From Dentipellis sp. KUC8613 (taxonomy: Eukaryota; Basidiomycota; Agaricomycetes; Russulales; Hericiaceae), in contig NSJX01000041.1 of assembly GCA_002286715.1 (NCBI GenBank), positions 92,001 to 156,000 on the forward strand: DNA of 64,000 nt, given 5' to 3'. The notes below the pieces were generated by a model. The model searched no databases. It was given only the letters and a program-made list of their open reading frames with translations, and was not told where the DNA came from. The translations under genes and the position numbers were made by a program. Shown here piece after piece: positions 36,268 to 50,713 of this stretch. Every line of letters begins with the position of its first letter. Position 1 is the first letter of the stretch.

Positions 36268-37886
36268 CTATTCTGTCGCGTTGTTGTCGTCCATATCCAC
36301 ATCCCCTTCTTGCTGCTCCTCCGCTTGCTCTACGCTGATATGTCCCGCGGGGCGCCAGACATTGCCGCTCGTTGCTTTCCATAAGCGGACACGGCCATCG
36401 CTTCCGGCAGACGAAAGAACGGTGCTAAAGAAACCACCTGAATGAGCATCTATCCTGACAACTCGTGAAAAATGGAATTACCCTGTGATATTCCACTCCA
36501 CGCGACCGACTGAGAACCTGGAACAAGGCCGGCTTAGCGATATACGAAGACAACGAAAGAATGACGCACTTGTGGTGATCGAAATCCGCCACAATGCTAC
36601 CGGTCCACCGTCCCTCGTCGGCACCCTCCATGCGATCGTCGTCGAGCGCAGGAGGTTTCAGGCGCCATATCCTCACGTGCCCGTCGCGACCTCCGGTAGC
36701 CACGAGGTGGTAAGACCGGCCACAGGAAGGCGCCCACGCGACGGAGGTCACGGAGGATCGCACAACTCCATCTTGATCTCCCGAATGCGAAGAGTTGTTG
36801 GAACTCAAGTGTTCGGAGATTGGTGATGGGTCCAAGGTTATCAGCGTCGTAGGGCGCCGGGAGGAAGAAAGTTGAATGACCTAGGCAGAACGTGAGCGAA
36901 AGGAAGCACGTGAGAAGCGTGGATGCGTACTTTCACAACACCGCTGACACCACACCCAGCGGCGATAATTTCGCCCCAGTATCTGTCTTTACACCAGGAG
37001 ATACACCATCCGCCGTCTGCCTCCCTGTTGCCCATGCCCGGGCGATTCGGAGGCTGGTTCTGATGCTGCTGCAAGGCGCTCGCGACGAGGGACGCCGGGG
37101 GCCCGTCCAGTGAGGTGTTGGTCTGAGTGGGCGTGGCCATTGCGATTGTGTGGGTGTGCGAGGCGGATGCGGGTGAGGTAGACGGGAGCGACAGGACGTC
37201 TACTTCTTCGGTGAGCTGCCATGTTGTGAGTGATGGTGCTTCGAGGCACTCGTAGACGCGAAGGTTGTTGTCGGAAGCGATGGTCGCCTGCGGTCGGAAG
37301 GATGCCATAGAGGATGAGTACGATTATCGGGAAGGCTACTAAGGCGGCGTACCAGCTTGAGGCCGAAGTGGTGCGGGGCAAACTCGACACCTCGCACACT
37401 TCCTTTAGCATCTGTGTTTACTGCACGCTCGACCCAACGAGAGCTGGAGGACGGTGCGGACGCGTTCCCGTTCACTTGTGGTTGTTCGACGTCGCCGGAG
37501 GTCTCCTCCCATATTTTGACAGTGCGGTCGAAAGATCCTGACGCAATGACGGATCCGAATTCTGGATGCGCCCAGCTGACCCTCGACACAGCTGCATCGT
37601 GGGCCTGTTCGTAGAGGTTCGTAAGTCAACAGTTGCGCCATACAAAAGGGTGAGGAAACGCGCCTTCCAGTCACTTGCTGCAGACCATGTCCCGTTACTT
37701 TCGTCAAGCTGCCAGACTTTAATTCTGTGTGTGCCATGGCCTCATTGTAAGGAACGTGAACGGTTATGGTGAGGGGTTGAAGGACCTGTGATCAAGACTG
37801 CAGGTGGCCAGCCGGAGACCGTAGAAGTCGTACGCGGCGTCCGTTACTAGGTCATTGTGCGCATTTTGTATGAGGCCTGTTTGCAT
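36268..37886 (-). CDS. SEH1: Nucleoporin Seh1 (WD40 repeat)
   Basis: About seven exons encode roughly 390-400 aa. The start at 37884-37886 is followed by the typical Seh1 opening (IQNAHNDLVTDAAYDFYGLRLATCSLDH) with the first blade KVWQLD. Next come VSRVSWAHPEFGSVIASGSFDRTVKIWEE, VRGVEFAPHHFGLKLAT, a Ser/Gln-rich insertion, ISWCKDRYWGEIIAAGCG, VATGGRDGHVRIWRL and VLSSAGSDGRVRLWK, so six blades are visible. The acidic tail ends DVDMDDNNATE. Seh1 is part of the Y-shaped (Nup84/Nup107) nuclear-pore complex and also of the SEA/GATOR2 complex at the vacuole. No introns break a blade frame. It is divergent from the GH1 gene with a 396-nt shared intergenic region. Confidence 0.9.
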
Positions 37887-38282
37887 TGTTATGAGGCCTT
37901 GCGAGAGTAGTACGAGTGGGACAGAGAAGGGGAGATACGAAGGGGGAGAGTTCGCGTCTGAGTTTGACGCGTCTCGCCGCCGGCCTGAGCGCGCGTCTTT
38001 CGAGTCCTTTCTCTTTCACTCGAATTTGTATGTAGCTCTCGTGGATCTCTCTAGAATCATGAGCTACGAGCTCAAGTACACATACAGGCGAGTATCCTTA
38101 TTTCTCTCCTTTCTGCCAACCTGACGTATGCAAAAATCACCAGGTAGCGTAGATGTAGTCCGTGACCTAGTGAATAGCCGATGTTTCTCCGGACGGGTCT
38201 ATGTATATATACACCCAATTCTCATGGTAAAGCCTGTCGCATCGACTAGCTTCGTCTCACGGAGAGCCCAGAGCTTATCGAA
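37887..38282. other. Shared promoter region of SEH1 and the GH1 gene
   Basis: About 400 nt. TATATATA at 38204-38211 lies 72 nt before the GH1 ATG and is its probable TATA box. No second gene. Confidence 0.6.
38204..38211 (+). promoter_or_regulatory. TATA box of the GH1 beta-glucosidase
   Basis: TATATATA 72 nt upstream of the ATG, a normal distance for fungal genes. Confidence 0.5.
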
Positions 38283-40649
<2,367 letters not shown>

Positions 40650-40833
40650 AAGAATATTCCTGACACTCAAATGTAATTGTATCCCAACGTGTACCCAATG
40701 CCCTGCAATTCAAATTCGATATGTCAATTCTCGTCATCGTTCTTATACACGACATATCATCTACAGATTGAAAGTACACAGGTAATGTCCTTATCTAACC
40801 TAAAAACCCTTTTTGATCGACCAAACCTCATCC

Positions 40834-42447
40834 TTACGCGACGGCCTGGTTCAAACTCGGAGCCATAGCCTGCGCAACGAGCAAGGTGTCCGTCCACTTG
40901 CCACCACTGTTGGTGGGGACCTCGCTCAGCACGTAGCTGGGGTCGAAGTTCCCCGCGGCCCAGCCGACGTATCCGAGGAACACGTCCGAGTTGGCAGCCT
41001 GGTACGCGATCTGCTGCTGCATCAAAGGAACACAATCCGCAACATTTCCGCCGCCGGTCTCGGTGTTGAACGCCTGGCGACCGTTCTGGCGAAGGTACTG
41101 CGCGAGCGGCTCCCAGGCCTCGTCGATGTTGTTCGTCGCGCAGTCCGGGTGCGTGCCCGAGTTGTCCGAGTCGAGGTACTTGTGCACGTCGAAGATCAGG
41201 CCGGTGATGCTCCCGTCGGGGTTCGTGACCTTGCTGAGCGCCGCTGCGGAGCCATTGGAGATGAACTGCGCGGCGGAGGTGTAGTCGTTGCCGGGGAGGA
41301 GGATGAGCTGCGACGTCGCGCTGATCAAGGCAATTTCGGTGAGTACCATTGATTGAAATAGGTCGCAGCTACATACCCAGCATTACGGATGGCAGTCACG
41401 GCGGCCTGGACAGATGTTGCCCAAGCGTTGATGTCGGGGATATCATGGGGCTCGTTCATACTGCAAAACGACACGTCAGGGCCCGTCAGTCCAGGGAGTA
41501 AAACATAGGGCGACATACACGCCGAAGATAATCTTCTCCTCGCTCGCGTACTTAGTCGCAATTGCCGCCCAGAGGTCGGCGAACTGCTCATTGGTGGGCC
41601 CGCCCTGGCCGATGATCTCGTTGTTCCAGCGCGCGTAGTTGTGGATATCGATGATGCAGCTCGCGCCGGTGGCGAGGCACGTCTGGACGAGCGCGTCGTA
41701 TTCTGCCATGTTGGCGTCGTTGATGGGGCCACCAAGAACATCGTTCACGAGGTACTGCCAACCAACAGGAAGACGGAAGACGTTGTACCCATCGTCGTTG
41801 ACGAAGTGCTGCATCTGGCCCGCGCCATCCATGCCTGTGGAGATCAATACGATGCTTTCAGTACAGGCTGGAATATTCTCAATTAAAGACACGCACCGTA
41901 GTACTGCGTGAGCGGGGGCCACGCGGCGCTGGCGTGGCAGTCTCCGGCAGTGGAGCACCCAAAGTCGAACCCAGAGATGTTTACACCAGCAAAGCGCAGC
42001 TTGCCTGTCGAGGACGGGCCGCTTGGAGCAGATGACGTCGAGGATGGGCCGCTGCTAACGGTGCTGGATGGCGGCGGCGTGCCGGATGCGGGAGCGGAAG
42101 TGGGAGCTGTGCCAGGTAGGCATTGGGAATAATCTGCGGAGGATGTTGTTAATTTTCAACCTCATTTTCAGACGTGAAGGTCATACATTGGTTCAGGACG
42201 GTACAGACCGATCCCGACGCGCAGGTCGTTGCACCCGACCATCCCTACAAGATGTGAAGAATTGTCGCAGCTTCTGAGAAGCTTTGTAACTCACAGTACC
42301 GCCACCTGCAGGTCAGAACATAAGTGCGAGAATGGGCTGAGAACTGACAATGGGATGCTTACACTGGCCGTAGATCGGAGACTGCGCGCCAACGGAGACC
42401 GCACCGAGACCAACAGCGCCAAGTGCACAGATCTTCTTGAAGGCCAT
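40834..42447 (-). CDS. Secreted GH5 endo-beta-1,4-glucanase with N-terminal CBM1
   Basis: A minus-strand gene. Exon 1 (42447-42363) encodes a signal peptide (MAFKKICALG, Ala/Val/Gly-rich core, cut after AQ) and then IYGQ. An 11-nt exon (42305-42295) and the next exon complete a CBM1 cellulose-binding module with its cysteines (CGGTGWSGATTC ... YYSQC). A Ser/Thr/Pro linker follows. The GH5 subfamily-5-type catalytic domain has KLRFAGVNISGFDFGC, DGYNVFRLPVGWQYL, CIIDIHNYARW, the acid/base glutamate in VMNEPHD (about 41465) and the nucleophile in FNTETGGG (about 41060). The stop is TTA on the plus strand at 40834. About 390-400 aa in all. Role: random cleavage of amorphous cellulose outside the cell. 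A TATAAG is 54 nt upstream (42501-42506). Confidence 0.93.
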
Positions 42448-44182
42448 TTTGTTGTGATGGAGGGAAGTATCACGCTGCTCGGCGACGTCCTCCCGGCCAT
42501 CTTATAGCTGCTGTCTCGGACTTACGGCACTCCATAACCGCAGTGTCCTTCGCACCGTCATCAACGACGTGGACGATATGAGCACGAGAACACGCGCGGC
42601 GGGTCCGACATCGTGCCGGTCGTCCTTTCTTCGAGGTTCAGAAGAGAAAGGTGGAGGAATACCACTGGTCACATGCACAAGCCATCAGTATTGACCAATG
42701 CGGGAATTGTTCGCGTCAACATCGGACACTAGAGGAGGCAGCTACGACAGTGCTGCTCGTGCCTCGCGGGTATTTGTCTCGAGAACGTCGGGTAGGAGAT
42801 GCCACATGTGCTTTGAGGATCGTGCTTGAGTGACGGCGCTGTTCACAGTGCCGTTAGAGTGGGAGGCAGGAAGGCGGCATCACGGAGACTTACAGGAGTC
42901 TTGACTTCGAGAGCATTTCTAGCAAGCGGATACCGGAAGTGGCACACAAACGGGTAGACGACATTGGACGGTATATAGAGCTAGAGCTCCGAAATGAAGG
43001 AAGAGTGCGAGTATTGCCACGGTTATGGCTTCTTCGTAGCTGTCTCTTGGCATGTTCAGAGTATGAATATAGACTCACCGAGTCGATCATATGATATCTG
43101 GTTCAGAACATCTAGAAGGAGGCTATTTAGACATTGGTCATGCGAAACGGGCCCGGTCCACATGCCCTAGTTTGTACCAAGGCAGGTAGGGTAGCGAAAC
43201 AACACCTCGAGGCTATGACTCAAGCTTCATCCACGGTGTCAGCCACTTCATTCCTTGTGATCATGGATGAAGAGCCTATGCAGCCGTCTTCGTCACTTCA
43301 GCGCCGAAGAAACAAACCAAATCGTTCTAGAGCAATTGTCCGAAGGAGGGAAATTGAACAGTAAAGACAGCGTGGCCCTTCAGCAAGTCCAGAAATACTT
43401 TCAAACACTCAACTGTGCATGTACGCTCTTAGTCCCCCGTTTTCACCACCCCTTTGACGTAGACCCGTGCACGCAAACGCGGACATCTTGACTTGTCTGC
43501 ATTGAGCGAATATCGGTAGAATATTTGGTACCTGGAAAAGGTGGTAGGGGATCGTCAAAGCGCAATAATATCATAAGGTATACAGGAAGTCCGGAACAGG
43601 ACAGACAACAATAGTTTCACGGAAGGAGTCTCTGGACTCGTTGCCTGGAGAGATGGGATAACCTCGTGCTGGCTGTCGTAACAAAAACAAGGATAATATA
43701 GGTACGATACGATACGATATCTAACTGAAATATAATTAAGTAAGTAATTGATGCAAAGGCCCCGCACCCACCGTGCACTGCCTCTTCAATAGGATCCAGC
43801 TCATATAAGTAGTGTGCCAAGTACGATTGGCTCTTTGTCAGAAGGTGTAACTGCACTAGTAAGCGCTATTATGATACTCCTTCGCGCCAACGTAGATGAT
43901 TCGCAGGTGTTATCGGTGTTACAGACTTTGGCGACATCTAAACGCCGTACGAGGCGGGTGAGTGTCCGTCTCCAACAGCCTTGGAAGCTTTGGTCCCGAT
44001 AGCTCTGACTGACTAAACGCCGACCGCAACCTCGGAGTCGCAAAAGCCGTGCAAGCCTAAAACATAGCAATGCTAGAATAGGGAAATGCACGAGAAGTAT
44101 AAATCACTCGAGCGGATACGGCTGCCCATAGCACCAAGAACTACTGGCCCACCGCTAGCTTTCAAGACACTTTCTCTGCGCA
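42448..44182. other. Intergenic, 1.7 kb, no gene recognised
   Basis: Holds the endoglucanase promoter at its left end and the promoter of the first MDR gene at its right. Open frames at 43134-43364 and 43801-44091 have no domain. Nothing repetitive seen. Confidence 0.45.
44098..44104 (+). promoter_or_regulatory. TATA box of MDR copy 1
   Basis: TATAAAT 79 nt before the ATG. The same box occurs before copies 3 and 4 (50651-50657, 52732-52738). Confidence 0.6.
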
Positions 44183-45573
44183 ATGTCTTCTGCTTTACCT
44201 CCAAACCAGCGCGTCATTGTTGTCCAAGCGGACAGGACGGTCGCACTCGAGACCGTCCCACTCGACAAACCAGGCCCAGGCGAGGTTCTGATCAAGAATA
44301 CTGCCGTCGCACAGAACCCTTCCGACTGTACGTCACACCTTTCTGGAAAAGTTATGCATGCACCTAACAGACTTTGTGTCTCAGGGAAAGCCGTTGAAAA
44401 CGGCTACATAGCTCCAGGCAAAGGGTTTGGATGGGATTTCGCGGGCCGCATCGCAGCTCTTGGCGAAGGCGTCACGAACTGGAAGATCGGCGACAGAGTG
44501 AGCTTCGATCTGCCGTATGGTACAGGCTCCGTTCCCTTGATAGTCGCTGACGGTCATTCCCAGGTTGCTGGCTTTCACTTTGCCCTGAGGGCCACCCGAA
44601 TTGCGCAGAACGCATACTGCGAGTATACCCTTGCATCGGCGGCGAAGCCGCTGCTGCACACGCCCGACAACATCACAGATGAGGAGGCCGCCACGGTCCC
44701 GCTTGCTATATTTTCGGCTCTGCAGGGTCTGCACCTCATTGCTGACTTCCCGAAGCGAGCGCCGTTGGGCGGGCGGCCGCTCCTGGTCTGGGGCGGTTCC
44801 TGTATGTGACCATGCATAACCCACGCTCATACTCGACGCACTCACCTACTCCATCGTCCGTCGTAGCCTCAGTTGGACAGTATGCCATCCAGCTGGCCCG
44901 CATCGCGGGATACAAGGTCATCACGACCGCCTCGCCGAAGCACCATGCCTTCGTCAAGAGTCTAGGCGCCGCCGTTGCCATCGACTACCGCGCCCCGGAC
45001 GTCGTCGAGCAGATCATAGCCGCGTCGGGCCGTGGCGGCGTCGACTTCGTGTACGATGCCATCTCTGAGAACGGCAGTATCGAGCTGGCGGCGCGGGCAT
45101 TCAGGAAGGATGGGCCGCGGAAGTCTGCGGTCGTTCTCCCGCCAGACCTGAGCAACCTCGACCCGACCGTGGAGTACCACCTCGTTATGCCGTGTGCATT
45201 TTTGGATTACGATTTTGACCTTGGGGAGGAATATTTCCCGGTATGTTGAATCGTTTGCGTCCTGGTATAAAAAAACCCGCTCACACGGGTGATGGTTTGC
45301 GCGGATGGCAGCGCAACAAGGCCCATGTAAACCTCGCGCTCGATCTCATCGCCAATGCCGCGGATTGGTTCAAAGAGGGGCGCCTCAAGCCCAATCCCGT
45401 CACGGTGCGCCCTGGAGGTCTGAGCGGTATCCCAGCGGGCCTCGAGTTTATGAAAGCGGGAAAGGTACGCATGGAACAGCCGCCGCCGAGTAGACGCGAG
45501 ATCTGATTCCTGTCCTTTTCGCCAGGTTTCGGGAACAAAGCTCGTGTACAGGGTCGCGGACACTCCGACCTAG
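44183..45573 (+). CDS. Zinc-less MDR oxidoreductase, enoyl-reductase-like, copy 1 of 4
   Basis: Six exons, about 350 aa. The N-terminal GroES-like domain has VIVVQADRTVALE, LDKPGPGEVLIKNTAVAQNPSDW, GFGWDFAGRIAALGEGVTNWKIGDRV and AQNAYCEYTLA. The Rossmann domain has WGGSSSVGQYAIQLARIAGY, with the glycine motif split by an intron, then GAAVAIDYRAPDVV and VRPGGLSGIPAGLEFMKAGKVSGTKLVYRV at the end. The residue pattern resembles the enoyl-reductase-like branch of MDR (relatives of polyketide trans-enoyl reductases and ToxD-like proteins). The cysteine/histidine set that binds zinc in alcohol dehydrogenases is not visible. It should reduce a C=C or similar bond with NADPH. The substrate is unknown, and no polyketide synthase is in the window. 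It is the first of a tandem series on one strand, convergent with the epimerase-like gene. Confidence 0.88.
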
Positions 45574-46025
45574 AATCAGGCTTCCGGCCTGCGGCGCTTC
45601 TTCGTTACACTGCACTTCTACTTGACAAAACCTGTACGATCGAATGTAGCGACCTATAAAATGGACGTGAAGAAACGGACTGACACATTGGACAACGTTG
45701 GGCCGTTGAAGCCCGGGAGCACCCTACTGTTCGTTTCGGAGGCGCTCAAGTGATCTCCTTTGGCCCTTTGTGGTAAGTAGAGCATCTTTAGAAACGGCCA
45801 CGCTCGCAGCTCGGTTGTAACACTCTTTCGATGTGTTGAATCTACAAAGAAATCTCGCATATCCAGCATTTCGAGCCGGGCCCGTCGACTCATACGTGCG
45901 TTGCCAGTATTTCTTTCTAAAATAGAGACCAGATTGTTGAACAACCCTAAACACATGCATGTTACATGCACTATATTACGACAAGGGAGATAAGTTAATG
46001 AAACCACAGCACCTCGAACGCACGA
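45574..46025. other. Intergenic between convergent genes
   Basis: About 450 nt, no gene seen. Confidence 0.45.
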
Positions 46026-46931
46026 TCAAAATTTCTTCTCTCGGAGTAGCCGTTTCATCTCCACATTTTCGAATATCGGCCCTTTGCCATCCCACGTCCC
46101 TTTCGCGGCTTCAGCAGCGAAGCGCCCGAGATCCTCCTGCTCGATCTTGCCAGAAGGAAGAAGCGTAAAAAGGGCCGGGGCAAGGTATCGATTTCCAAAT
46201 CGACCGATCCCGCCTCGTTGATGGAGCTCGTCCTGAGGATATTTATGGGATGGGAAGAAGTAGGCGGGGCGCAAGATGAAGGGTTTGAAGCTGCCCTCTG
46301 ACTGCTCTGCAAATTTAAGAAGCATGTTCTCTGCTTTCCCCTGCGAATCATCTGAATCAGCCAATTGATGCTTCGAATTCGACGAAGTAGGCAACGCACC
46401 TTTACTCGAGCGAACAAAATCATACTCTTCTCGTTTGAGTCCGCCCCATTCCCGCTGACGAACACAAATCGGAATGGCTTCTCCTTGGTGCCAACACCCG
46501 CCTCCTTCAACGCGTCTAAGACCGACTTTAAGTATCCAACCGTGAGCTCCGTGTACTCTTCTTCGGATTTCCCGCTCGATGTCGATCCGAGTGCCCAGAT
46601 GCACGAGTCCTGTTGTGCCAGCACTGGGCGAATATCAGGGGAGTATTCAGCGAACGTTGGCTGGGTTAGAGCGGTAAGTCTGGGATGTGTGGGTGAGCCG
46701 TCAGATGACGAGGCCTTGGTTCCACCAGGAAGCTCGATCCATGACGGCAGGCGGCGGCGCGTGAGTGTCGTAACGTGCGTGAAACTCTCATCCTGTAGGA
46801 GGGCTCGCAATGCCCCCAAGCCGGCTGAAGCAGCACAAACACAAAATCTGTGAGTTCATGACATGCAATTCAGCTTCAAAAAGTGACGACTACTCACCGA
46901 CCCCGGTAGCTCCTGTCAACAAAACTCGCAT
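46026..46931 (-). CDS. NAD(P)-binding epimerase/dehydratase-like protein (atypical SDR)
   Basis: About four exons, around 250 aa. It opens with the short-chain-reductase nucleotide loop MRVLLTGATGV, split by the first intron, then AGLGALRALLQ. Further blocks are HVTTLTRRRLPSW, DSCIWALGSTSSGKSEEEY, TVGYLKSVLDALKEAG and FRFVFVSGNGAD, matching the atypical extended SDR group of fungal 'nucleoside-diphosphate-sugar epimerase'-like proteins, where the usual active-site YxxxK is not obvious. The C-terminal part has KPFILRPAYFFPSHKY and ends MKRLLREKKF. A soluble cytosolic protein with unknown substrate. It stands inside the MDR cluster on the opposite strand, so shared use is possible but not shown. 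Confidence 0.75.
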
Positions 46932-47641
46932 GCTGTAGATCGTTCAGGTATGACGAAAAGTAGTGAAGAACGATCAGATGCTCGCTGGCAGCCAAAGCCT
47001 CTGGTATTTGAACGAGCCATAGCTCTGCCGATTGTGTAAGTAGTGCACTGTGATGGGGGCAATGGATAAAACATTTGTCAGCGGCCATCAAAGCAAGCGC
47101 GTTGCGTCGGCAGCAAACGATCGACAAAGTTGGAAAGAGGTCCCTTTGAATGCCACGCCATCTCATGCAAAGGCCCTTGTTCAAGACGGCCGGTGGTACG
47201 CGTACTTGTGAACGGATCCACGGCCGCAAGCCTACGCGTCCTTCTGTCAGAGGTGATATCTACACACAGTGACATCTGCACAGTGAAGCTGTGCTGTATC
47301 CCTTCGTCATCGGTGTTATAGACGTTGACCTCGCTAACACCGATGACAGTGCTTTCCCGTGGGCACCTCAATTGCTCGGTACCTATGAGTGCGGAGACCA
47401 AGTGTCACTGTTCGCAATACTACATGGTACATTTTTATACAATTTTATCGCCTAGTTGAGCAGAGCCCGAACGTCTAGTGTCACAAAGACCTGTAGACGA
47501 GTAACTCCGGGTACACAGATTCATACCGCAACATACGCAAAATCACTTCGTCAGACCCACTGGTATCAATATCATACGCCTACTTGACTTCCCCTCAATT
47601 TCGATGATCGATTCTCACTGACTCAGCATCTACTTCCTGCC
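46932..47641. other. Intergenic; segment similar to the one before MDR copy 3
   Basis: About 47040-47130 resembles 50222-50315 (shared TAGTGCACTG, AAAACATT and GTCAGCG blocks), so it belongs to the duplicated unit. TATCAAT at 47564-47570 stands where the other copies have TATAAAT. Confidence 0.55.
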
Positions 47642-48898
47642 ATGGGTTCGTTTCTGCCATCCATCCAGCGTGCCGTCATCGTTCAGGAGGACAAGACTGT
47701 CGCAGTCGAGACAGTCCTTCTCGACAAGCCAGGACCTGGTGAAGTCCTCGTCAAGAATGCTGCAATCGGGCAGAACCCGGGGGACTGTATGTGACTAAAC
47801 GACTCTCGTGCTATATACCTGACACCTTTGGTTCACAGGGAAGGCAATCGACTTCGGTATGCTCTATGCTGGCAACGGTCTGGGCTATGACTTCGCAGGT
47901 CATATCGCAGCTCTTGGTGAAGTGGTCACGAGCTGGAAGGTCAGAGATAGAGTTGGTTTCCTCTCGAAACGGATAATTTGTCCAGTGCTGATTTTTGCAA
48001 CAGGTCGCGGGCACCGGCCTGCCCTTGAAAGCCGACAAATTAGCGAAGAATTCGTACTGTGCATGATCGCAAGGGAGAGCCCGCTCGTGCGCATCCCTGA
48101 CAATATTACGGAAGAAGAGGTGGTCACGATTCCGCTTGCGGCGTCCACTGCCCTGCACGGTTTGAATCTCATTTCCGACATCCCCAAGCGTGCACCCCTA
48201 GCGGGCGGGCGTCGCTCATCTGGAGTGGCTCCTGTGCGTGGCCTGTTTACCACTGCACTTGATACATCTGACAACGCTGTTACGCGTAGCTCCCGTCGGT
48301 CAGTTCGCTATCCAACTCGCGCGCATCTACAAGGTCATCACGACCGCTTCGCCGAAAAATCACGCTCTCGTCAAGAGCCTCGGCGCCGCCGTCGCAATTG
48401 ACTGCCACGCATCCGATGTCGTCGAGCAGACCATCGCCGCTTCAGGCCGGGGCGGCGTAGACTACGTCTTCGACGCCGTCTCTGAAGGCAGTAGCTATGA
48501 GCTGGGGTTGAAGACGCTCAGGAAGGACGGGCCGCGGAAGCTCGCGCTCGTTTCTCCGCTCGATGTGAGCAACCTTGACCAGAGTGTGGACTACTATTTC
48601 GCTGCACCCATCGCGTTTCTGGACCTCGATCCCGACTTCGGGGGGCTGTCTTTATCGGTGCGTCTACATTCGGGCCGGTATAAAATTAGTAATGACATTG
48701 ATACTGTATCTTCGGATGATAGCGCAACAAGGCCGAGTATAAACTCGGACTTGATTTCTTCGAGAATGCACCAGGCTGGCTGCAGGAGGGTCGGCTCGAG
48801 CCGAACCCTGTCACCGTGCGCCCCGGCGGGCCGACTCGTGGTTTCGCCAGGTTTCGGGAACGAAGCTCGTGTACAGGGTTGCGGAGACCCCGGCCTAG
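47642..48898 (+). pseudogene. Decayed MDR enoyl-reductase-like gene, copy 2 of 4
   Basis: It is closely similar to copies 1, 3 and 4 over the full length, but broken. (a) Around 48061-48068 about 4 nt are missing relative to the conserved YCEYTL region, giving an in-frame TGA at 48064-48066. (b) Near 48208-48213 a second shift precedes the LVWGGS glycine region. (c) Two residues are lost in the ARIAGYKV block (in frame). (d) About 50-60 nt plus the last intron are missing at 48828-48850, removing the SGI..GLEFMKAGK end, so the next exon is fused. The donor of intron 2 is GTTGGT instead of GTGAGC. The upstream TATA box is TATCAAT. The start and exon 1 are intact. Assembly error is a minor alternative, since several independent lesions are present. 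Confidence 0.8.
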
Positions 48899-49687
48899 AG
48901 ACCTATATTGAGCTAAGCGCCAGTTTCAAGGAATTTTTCTGGATAGAATTCTGCTTGATTGGGATGGGCCGTTGTATCTATGATATCTCGGCCAGCGCAG
49001 ATGAAAATAAGAGAATGTTCTGAAGCGGACGGACTCCGTGGGTGAAGTGCACATACAAATGCCTCGAGAATGGACAAGCCGAGAAAAGAGGTAAATCACT
49101 TTTTTTCTTTTCCGAAGGCGGGTAATTGCTAACTCAATCATCCCCTCACGCAAATTGGAGACTTTCTCTGACGGACCGGGAAGGATCATCATCGAAGTGT
49201 TTGTCGTCGGCACCCGAGCCGAGACCCGAAGGCTGTTGCCGTTATTTCTAACTCCGCGGCCATGCACAGCATCCGCCAGCAGCGACTCCATCAACTCTGA
49301 GCATAGCAAATGTGGTTCCTCGGCCTCCTTCTCCTTATCGTTATTCATTTTCAACCGTGCTCCGAATACACAACGGAACCTTGTTTGAAATGGTCTATCA
49401 GAGGTGCTATTCTACTCATCTCTCTATGTTTGTCAGAAAACGTAGCGGCGGGTAAGGTGGTGTCATCGGAACGATACTTACTACAGTGCCATTATATTTT
49501 GGAGAATGGGATCACCTTTCGTGCGTCGAAAGCACTCAATAACGACGATTCGCAACGGGGACAGGTGGGATTTACACTCAATATGAGCAGCTTGGATACA
49601 TGTGTGGACGGACTTTGGATCATGAAGCAGAAAGGGTACGTGCAGTGCGAGTGTCAATCCAAGTCACCTGCACGTGTTGCTTCTCCC

Positions 49688-49915
49688 ACAAGCACCAGCG
49701 TCTGCATCGGCATCTGTGGCTGCGGCCCGGCGCCCTTCTTCGCTCGCTCAAGAATTCTCTACTCCATGAAACTTGAATGCACCACGGGCACTACCATTGA
49801 CGAACCTGACAATCGACGTCGGCTTCAGGGTCGAACAGAACTATGATTGCATCTGGAGGAAGATAAGGTACAACAACATTCTACATTGCGGCATCATGTC
49901 AGCCGCGCGGGCTTC
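49688..49915 (-). pseudogene. Remnant of the 3' end of the membrane-protein gene at 54.4-55.7 kb
   Basis: Aligns with about 54414-54625, the last exons of the membrane-protein gene on the minus strand. Shared blocks include CACCA(A/G)(C/T)GTCTGCATC, CATTGACGAA(C/T)CT and TCTGGAGGA. Only the tail is present and gaps occur, so it is not a gene. It lies downstream of MDR copy 2 as the intact gene lies downstream of copy 4, which shows that the duplicated segment once contained both. Confidence 0.6.
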
Positions 49916-50650
49916 TAAGGGAGTATTTCCTTGTACGTCCAACCGTCTGTATCATGGTGGTAACGAAATTTGCTGACGCGATGGATGGTTTGGACCGATA
50001 GAAGCGCAGCGAGGTGGAAATGGCGCATGAGCATCGTGACATGCATGAAGCTTTCTGCCTGGAAGCTCGGGCCTTGAACTACACAAAAACATGTGTGTAA
50101 AGAAGCTATAGTCCTGTGGTCGGGCTTCCCACCGTGTAATGTGTAGAGTGATACGGTCCCCCGGCAGGTAAGCACCAGTGGTCTATGATCGGGGATACTG
50201 ACCCTCCAAGAAGCTTATCGCCGTAGTGCACTGCGATGGATGGTTTAGGACAAAACATTCGTCAGCGCAAGCGCTCGTGAAGCGGCAAAACGCGTCGAAT
50301 CGGCAGACGATTGGCACATTTGCCTCCCCTTGCGAGATGGTATTCGACGTGGCATCTATCGCGATTGCCAGTGAAGAAGTTCGTCCGATGCTTTTGAATA
50401 CTACGAAGGAGTGGACTAAATTGCGGAAGATAATCTCGCTACGCAGGCTTGAACGTTCAGTGCATCTGACTCATTTCCACCGTCTCGCGATGTATCAGGT
50501 ACACTTCTATTCATCGGCGTATGCCTTAACGCCTACATGAGGGGGAAATGGACGGTCTGGGCAGAAGATCCGCACTGATTCATTTCGATCACAGGCGAAT
50601 ACAGCAACACACGCAGTGCAAATTTGTCACAACCACATTGCGCCTACCAG

Positions 50651-50657
50651 TATAAAT
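50651..50657 (+). promoter_or_regulatory. TATA box of MDR copy 3
   Basis: TATAAAT 57 nt before the ATG at 50714. Confidence 0.6.
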
Positions 50658-50713
50658 ACCGCTTTTGAGCCTCCCACATTTCACACCACCTCTTCTCACA
50701 CCTATTATCGACG

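Larger units (their letters stand above)
48899..50713. other. Intergenic; holds pieces of the duplicated unit
   Basis: About 49247-49290 and 49427-49475 resemble 52267-52310 and 52438-52487 (downstream of copy 3). The stretch at about 49688-49915 is a remnant of a membrane-protein gene tail, annotated separately. The remainder includes the promoter of copy 3. No other gene seen. Confidence 0.55.
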
